Shown: piece by piece, positions 57,901 through 64,000 of the stretch
Position numbering within the stretch: the first letter of the stretch is position 1
Layout: every line of letters begins with the position of its first letter
DNA from: Trichosporon coremiiforme
Taxonomy: Eukaryota > Basidiomycota > Tremellomycetes > Trichosporonales > Trichosporonaceae
Length of the DNA stretch: 64,000 nt
Assembly (NCBI GenBank): GCA_039545355.1
Contig: BCJJ01000008.1
Span: 682,001 to 746,000, forward strand
Direction of reading: 5' to 3'
Program-made: the position numbers and the translations under genes
Notes under the pieces: generated by a model
Database searches by the model: none
Seen by the model: only the letters and a program-made list of their open reading frames with translations
What the model was told of the DNA's origin: nothing

Positions 57901-58195
57901 AGCGTACATCCCCTCGCACCTCGCTGTCAAGGCGCCCAAGCGCCGTGCGTCCTCGTTCCTCGGTCGTCTCGCTGGCGCCTTCCGCTCCAAGCAGGACCTG
58001 CACGTCGACGTCCCCCCTCCGCCGAGGACGCCGCTTTCCGCGACCCGTATCCCGAGCGGCGCCACGACGCCGACTTACGCTCGTCCCACGCTTGTCAACG
58101 AGGGCAACACGGACTCGCCCTGCCTCTTCAACATCACCGGCGACGACGCCCTACTCCCCAAGATCGACACGAGGCCTCAGGTCCTCAGCGTCTAG
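54913..58195 (+). CDS. HypX/HoxX-like protein: formyltransferase-like plus crotonase-like domains
   Basis: Two exons, 54913-55176 and 55430-58195, give 1009 residues; phase 0 across a 253-nt intron ending in CTAACGCCTTTCAG. Bacterial HypX transfers a formyl group from formyl-tetrahydrofolate to CoA in its N-terminal half and releases CO from formyl-CoA in a crotonase-fold half; the CO becomes a ligand of [NiFe]-hydrogenase. Matching segments: FLTKKVPDLVYSN-IVTLIVHPGPPGDAGPAAIDW, WGLTVLQADHTFDGGPVWAW and DVSRLINCGDSQPG (formyltransferase part, to about residue 280); DFYNGAFSTTGC (about 420), LALMGGGYFSNGVALNIIE, ANINAIDDVVEL, CLRGNAAAGGVALAAACDVV (about 528) and LNPAYRAMGLHGSEF (crotonase part). 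ENKRGRYESNL and YRHEELSQMLLDSF match the bacterial C-terminus. A Ser/Pro-rich tail of about 240 residues follows and is probably fungal-specific. No hydrogenase gene is seen here. Confidence 0.87.
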
Positions 58196-60229
58196 GCGCC
58201 TCAGCGCGAGCGAGGCGTAGGGCTGAGTTCCACCCGCTCTCTCTCTCTCCTACCCTATACGCATCTTTAGTCTCATCTCAGCTCAACAACCTCAACTACC
58301 ATTCTCCACTACAAAGTACAATCGGCCGTTTCCTAATTGTTGTGTATTTCTTTCTCTTTCGTGTAATCTAGTGTCTCTCGCGATGCATCGGGTAATCTGT
58401 GATAGCAGAGACGCTGGGCGGCAAGGCTTCAGTGGTCTCGGAGCGCAACCTCGCGATCCTCCAGGTCGTGCCCGTCTCCCGTACAGCAGGCACAAGTCTC
58501 ATGTCTCATGTCATCAAGCCGAAACAACCGGCCAGCTATGTCAGCCGAGGCAAGCTGAGGCAAGATGACATCAGCCACATTCCAATCGGTGGACCACACC
58601 ACGGGAGTCGATCCAGCATGCTGGAGTCAGCACCAGCCTCGTCATCACAATGACGACTCATGACGAACTCGTGACGCCGTCGTACACCGTCTCACACCCG
58701 TTGTCCGGCAAACACAGGTCAAAGTTTTGTGGAAGGTATCCGAGGCGAGGCACGGCAGAGAGCGAGGCACAGGAGCTTGAGCTTGCTTCGGAGTTGGCAA
58801 CGGAGGACGCGACGGGCAGAGGCAGGTTTCGGGGCCAACCTTGAGCCAAGCATCCTCACCTCGTTTCACGTTTCGTTCTTTCCCACACCTGAATTCTGTG
58901 CCTTGCCAGCTATACCGCTAGCTGGGAACTTTGGGCTCTTTGAGTGATTATCTCGATCCATGTCCTGTTCTTGCAAGTGGAGGAGGAAGGTTGAGCGAAG
59001 ACCGTGGGTGAAAGGGAGCACGAGGTGGGATAGGAAGAGGGAAAGAGGGTTTCGGAGGCTGAGTCTCGCCACTGTCCAGACGTCACTTGACGACGGCCCG
59101 AGGGCGATGTTGATCCGGAGAACGACCCTCGTTCCAATACACTGGACGGCTGCTACATCAGCCAGCAGTCCATGTCGGCCAACTAGTGACCCGGACCGAT
59201 CACCGAGACGAATACCGTGTGGTTAATTAGTTCACAGCAGAGTCGTGCTACGGCGTCATAGCTCTTCGTTGGTTTCCAGAACAGTGTTACATCGTGTGAC
59301 ACTGGTCGTTTCGTGTTTCCACCTAGCGGGTCAGCGGGTCAGCCGGTCGAAGATGTCATTGCGACCGAGGCATAAGTTGAGCTGAGAGTACGCCAGGGTC
59401 CGGGACAGTGGACCGGTGTAACATGCTGCCTGCGAGATGTCCTGCATGTGCGTGGTCGCCCCCGATCCGGACACTGGCACGTCTCATTAGCCTCGTACAT
59501 TGCTTATGTCTTAACAACGGGCCAGCTTGGCACCGCCTGACAGCGTGGGTAGTTGTGATGACCCGTACAAATGTTCTGGAGGCTGAGACTTGGCACGGAG
59601 CTAACTCTTTCTCGCTTTCACTCGTGCTCAGTGCCAAGATCGGATGGGTGGGAATGGAATGCATGCTGTGGGTGTTCGGGGTGCCTTCATTTCGTGTCTG
59701 GTGATAGAAGGAACAGGAGGAACGAGATGCGGGACATAAGGTGTCCGGTGTCTGGTGTCGGGTTTCGGTGCGCGACGAGGAACGCTGGGCTGCGGGCTGC
59801 GGTATGAGGTACGCTGGAGCTAGGTGTTGGGGGCTGGTATCAGAGAGTTTGGGTGGACGGTTTGGGAAGGCGTTACGCACAGCACACGGTGCATGGAGGC
59901 TCTCTTCGAGGTGGTGGAGTCACTGTCCTGTGTTGGTCTCGTGGATGGTGGACGGGATGGCTGGGACAGTCTGTTCAGTCTGTGCAGTCTGCTCAACGCT
60001 GAACGCTCAGTCACCAGATGTCAAGAGACCATGTCTCTCGCCGATCAGCGCACGAGCCATACCAAGCGAAAGTCTCGGGCGCAAGCCTACTCAACCAGCA
60101 TCAACCTGCCTACCTGTCTCCTGCACTGAGCTGGAGGAAGGCCCCGCTTCAGACTCAGAACGCATCTACACATCAGCAAGACTTGTACTTGCGGACAACC
60201 CTGAATATCGGGTGAACTTAGTACCGTAG
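58196..60229. other. Intergenic region downstream of the HypX-like gene
   Basis: About 2 kb. It begins with the probable 3' UTR of the HypX-like gene (CT-rich, then AT-rich to about 58370). No ORF looks like a protein. Confidence 0.45.
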
Positions 60230-61600
60230 ATCATGAAGCTGACAGGCAGGATCGAGGGTGCGCTATCCGCGGCCCGCGAGCAGCAGACAGCCAGCTGTAG
60301 ACCAGTGCAGTGGTGTGAGTTAGGCTACCCGGCGAGGAACTGACGGACAGGTTGTACTGTGCGTCGCTGCAAACCTCTCCCAAGCTACCCGCTGACCGTC
60401 AGCGATAGTGAGCGTCGCCCCTCGTGAGCTTCCATCGTGCGTTTATGCTAACACGCAGCTGCCCTTGAAGGAAGTCAGTTGGGTTGGCCATGAGCATAGC
60501 TGATGATCAGGCAGCGGGTTGTGGAGCTTCAAAGAAGATGATAGCTGACTGACAGATCATTGCCGTAGACCACGGCCATATGGAGCCTCCGAAGTGCCGT
60601 TTCGCAGTCGGTGTACCCGCGGCACCTTCATGGTTGTGGCCGGCTCGTCGTCTCACCTGCAGCTGACAAGCAGGCGGTCAGGCGGTGCGCCGTTCCATCA
60701 GGTTCTGGTGTAAGAGGACAGCCGTCAAAGTTTTAGCGTCAGAGTGAGTTGTCTACGCGCGACATTCAGCTGATCGACAGCGACCAGGCCTTGCCAGCTG
60801 AGCCGCCGACAGTTGTGAGCAGCCAACGCTGGCATGCGTGGTGGAGCTGAGACGGGTATTTGCTTCGAAGCTGAAAAGCAGACAGGCTTCCGACCCGATG
60901 TCAGGGCTCTCTCGCGAAATGGGCGCTACCGTGCAAGTTATCCTCAAAGTCTGATCTTACTATGTGAGTTAGGCGGTATGGTTTCCCGTCACTGATGAAC
61001 AGGTGGTGCGCTGCGGTCTCGAGTCGGTCAGTGAACTGGCAGGTAAGACTTAGCAGCAACGCAGAGCAAGGCCTGGGCCGTTTCGAGTTTCATGGTAGCT
61101 GACGCTCAGTTGCAGAGAGCCTGATAGCCAATGTGAGTTGGGAGTTGTCCGTTGTGAGGAAGCTGAGAGGCTTCAGTTTGAAGCTGACAAGCAGCTTGCC
61201 CAATGTGGGCCGGAGCGAAAGCTGGTATTCGTCGAGGAGCCGCCAGGATGCGACGACGCGGCCTGTTCACCGGGCTTATACGCGGAGTGTTGCCAACTGG
61301 ACAGTTTGTGCATCGCGGATCACTGAGGGTGAGTAGAAGCTGATTGGGAGGATCTGGAACAGTCCAAGCATTGCGCCAGCTCATAAACGAGTTTACATTA
61401 GACCGTTGACCATAGATCAAGCCGAGCAATGCCCCTGTCGTGGTCACAGTCGCGAGCTGCGTTGCAGAGCGGTCAAGACAAGCTAAAGAGCCCCTGCGCC
61501 TTCAGCTGGCTCCCGGACGTCGGACACAAAGGCTATGCTCAACGTGGGGTCTGCACTGTGGGCGAGAGCCGAAGGGCTGTTAGCAAGAGGTCCAGCTAGT
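60230..61600 (+). other. Non-coding stretch dense in intron-like splice signals
   Basis: On the plus strand there are repeated donor-like GTGAGTT/GTGAGT sites (about 60315, 60743, 60965, 61131 and 61331) and many acceptor-like CTGAC...CAG strings (about 60239, 60345, 60543, 60661 and 61182). Intervening segments do not form a continuous reading frame that I can assemble. It could be a spliced non-coding RNA or a decayed intron-rich gene. This is a pattern, not a proven transcript. Confidence 0.3.
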
Positions 61601-62000
61601 CGGTTGTCAGATTACTCCCTGCAGTATGACGGAAAGAGGTCAGATGGTGCCGCGTGAAGCCCTAAGTCGGTCGTGGAAGTACCCAGAAGAGCCAATTCCT
61701 CCCTCATAAGTCGATAGTGGCCTGGCGATCGCCGTTGTAGCTGGAAGTATGTTTTTGTTGTACCAGGCAGATAGGAGTACCGGATCGACGTCACTGTAGC
61801 GAACACCTCCACTTTTCACGTTGCTCCGAAAAAATGTTAATCGCGCCCTCCTTTAGGATTCTGCAATCGAGCACTGGCTGGTCGGCTGGCGATCGCAACG
61901 ACCACTAGCTTCGGGCGACCAAAAGTCATCTCCGCACGACTCGTCGCCTACGAACCCTTTCCCGTCTGCTGTCCGGCGTTCTTTACCCATCCCGTCGACA

Positions 62001-64000
62001 ATGAACGCGCACGGGATTCCCAAGCACCGCCAGCTGCCCGACAAGGAGGCTAAGCTCTTCAAGGAGGTCCTTGTAAGTGTTCGCCCGACTTTTGACTTTG
62101 CGCATGGTGCATGGTTGCTGACATTGCTAGACTCAGTACGAGCTCAAGCAGTACAAGAAGGGTATCAAGGCCGCGGACACTATCCTCAAAAAGTATCCCA
62201 ACCATGGAGGTGAGCTGGAGTAGCCTGCCCAAGCTTATGATAGAAACTATCGCCTTGAAGGCGCTCACGATCCACTCGTCCCTCCCCTTCCCTCCGACCG
62301 CTACGTCGGCCGCGAAGGCGGAGGAGGCCGAGGAGATGGCCCGGCTAGGCGTCAGGAAGGACATTACGAGCCACATTACCTGGCACGTCCTCGGTATCCT
62401 CGCCAAGTCCCGTCGCGACTGGACCGAGGCTAGCAAGGCGTTCGCCATGGCTCGTAAGCAGGACCCCGACAACATCCCGGTCCTCCGCGACGCCATTTCC
62501 CTTGCTACGCACACCCGCAACTACCCGCTAGCCATCGAGACCAGGCATCACTACCTTCTGCTCCGACCGCAGATCCGTTCGTCATGGCTCGGCCTCATGA
62601 TCGCTCACGAGCTGCACGGCGACTACGAGGAGGCGCTCGCCGTTTTCGATGACTACAAGAACACTCTGAACAAGGAGGGAGGAACCGCCCCGGAGCGCGC
62701 TCAGGTGCTTCTGCACGTCATCAAGATGTGCATCGCTGCCGGCAAGTTCCAGAGCGGTCTCGACCGCCTTGAGAAGGGTGTTGAGGAGGGCACGATCAGC
62801 CCGCGCGGTGAGGTCAGCGAGCTGAGGGCCCAGCTCCTCGGCGAGCTCGGAAGGAAGCAGGAGGCCGAGGACGCTTACCGCGTTCTCCTTGAGCAGAACA
62901 GCGACAACCTCAAGTACTACCGCGGCTTCCTCCGAACACTGGGCTACGACATCACCAAGCCTCTGGATGCCTCCGCGATCGACCATGTCCTGAAGCAGCT
63001 CGACGGTTTTGGCGAGACTTACCCTCGCTCGTCGGCTCCCCGCCGGCTGCCCCTGGATGTTGCTGAGGGAGATGAGTTCAAGAAGCGTGCTCGCGAGTAC
63101 ATTGTTCGCGGACTCGAGCGTGGCGTTCCGTCTCTGTTCGTCGACGTGAAGGGCGTCTACAGGGACACCTCCAAGCTGCTTGCTGTTGGCGAGATCATGG
63201 ACGAGATCATCTCCAAGCTTGAGTCGGAGACCAGCCTCCACGGTGACGACACCATTCCTCCCCCCACCACCCTTCTTTGGGCTTACTACTTCAAGGCCCT
63301 TCACCTCTCCCACCCGCTGAACCCCAAGCCGGACTACGCCAAGGCTCTCGACCTCATTGATGTCGCCCTGAAGCACACCCCGACGCTGCCTGAGATCTAC
63401 ATGGCCAAGGCCATGATCCTCAAGCGTGCCGGCGATGTTCAGGCTGCTGCTGAGGCTATGGAGGAGACTCGTCTGCTCGATGGCCAGGACCGTTTCCTGA
63501 ACAGCAAGGCTGCCAAGTACTGGCTCCGTGCCAACAACGTCGAGAAGGCGGAGGAGCTGCTGGCCATGTTCACCAAGAAGGACGTGACTGCCACCCAGGA
63601 CCTGACGGACATGCAGTGCCTCTGGTTCCTGACCGAGGAGGGCGATGCTCATACCCGTAACGGCAACCTGGGCATGGCTCTCAAGCGCTTCCAGGCTCTT
63701 GCTACGGTATTCCAGGAGTACGAGGACGACCAGTACGACTTCCACTCGTACTGCATGCGCCGCATGACGTTCTCGGCCTACGTCGACCTGATCAAATACG
63801 AGGACACCATCCGGGTCCACCCTGCCTTCTTCCACTCCGCCCTCGCCGCGATTGACATTTACGTTCGCATCTCCGACGACCCCAACCTCACTGTCGAGCA
63901 TCTTACGCCGGAGCAGGAGGCCGAGCGCAAGAAGGCGGCCAAGAAGGCTCAGAAGGCCGAGCAGAAGGCGCGCAAGGCCGCTGCCGCTTCGGGCGAGAAG
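62001..64000 (+). CDS. NAA15: NatA auxiliary subunit NAA15/NAT1 (3' partial)
   Basis: NAA15 is the TPR scaffold that anchors the catalytic subunit NAA10 to the ribosome for N-terminal acetylation of nascent proteins. Exons 62001-62072, 62131-62209 and 62244->64000; about 635 residues are visible and the frame is open to the window end. The start MNAHGIPKHRQLPDKEAKLF and the following YELKQYKKGIKAADTILKK with NHGETIALKAL match the family N-terminus. TPR-like helical repeats follow throughout (HITWHVLGILAKSRRDWTEA, AKYWLRANNVEKAEELLAMF, and MRRMTFSAYVDLIKYEDTIR with a following helix). The visible end is a Lys/Ala-rich helix (EAERKKAAKKAQKAEQKARK), as in the known proteins before the C-terminal part. 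Introns are 58 and 34 nt. The family is usually about 850 residues, so roughly 200 are missing. Confidence 0.95.

Noticed and set aside
56654..58003. 449-codon ORF on the minus strand
   Set aside because: Antisense of the HypX-like gene in high-GC sequence; no family features.
62582..63901. 439-codon ORF on the minus strand
   Set aside because: Exact antisense of NAA15, whose plus-strand frame has strong family similarity.

Overview
The window is nuclear DNA of a GC-rich basidiomycete yeast, most likely a tremellomycete and perhaps Trichosporonales (Trichosporon, Cutaneotrichosporon, Apiotrichum or Vanrija). The clues are many very short introns (mostly 35-45 nt, GTGAG at the 5' end, CTAAC or CTGAC branch sites close to CAG), introns in all three tRNA genes seen, and protein sequences that resemble basidiomycete families. 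The order is inferred from style, not from a search.

Layout. 1-16.9 kb is dense and well conserved: the 3' part of an XMAP215/Stu2 microtubule polymerase, a disordered hypothetical protein, the U3 snoRNP protein UTP15, an Sfp-type phosphopantetheinyl transferase, the translesion polymerase REV1 and the flap endonuclease FEN1/RAD27. 17.3-21.2 kb holds one intact F-box-like gene and two decayed paralogues, followed by tRNA-Gln and tRNA-Lys. 24.1-31.4 kb carries a Fus3/Kss1/Cpk1-type MAP kinase, a hypothetical protein with a C-terminal zinc-knuckle-like motif, a mitochondrial seryl-tRNA synthetase and a multi-pass membrane protein. 32.4-43.2 kb is a gene-sparse stretch of cell-surface or secreted candidates: a Kre9/Knh1-like GPI protein, two repeat-rich proteins with C-terminal hydrophobic tails, a tRNA-Asn and a secreted GH5 glycoside hydrolase. 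MRE11 follows at 44.5-47.9 kb with about 17 exons.

47.9-54.9 kb is a 7 kb stretch in which I find no protein gene. It contains a 128-nt pure C run flanked by a near-perfect 10-bp direct repeat, and a TATA-like box followed by a pyrimidine-rich leader. At its end lies the most unusual gene of the window: a 1009-residue homologue of bacterial HypX/HoxX, which in bacteria makes the CO ligand of [NiFe]-hydrogenase. A 3.8 kb non-coding stretch follows, part of it dense in splice-like signals. The window ends inside NAA15, the auxiliary subunit of the NatA N-terminal acetyltransferase.

Genome maintenance is over-represented (REV1 and FEN1 converge, MRE11 is 28 kb away). FEN1 and MRE11 both have ACGCGT (MluI cell-cycle box) elements at their 5' ends, which suggests shared G1/S control. 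The exon structures given were worked out by hand from reading frame and splice signals; all internal junctions keep frame except where stated.
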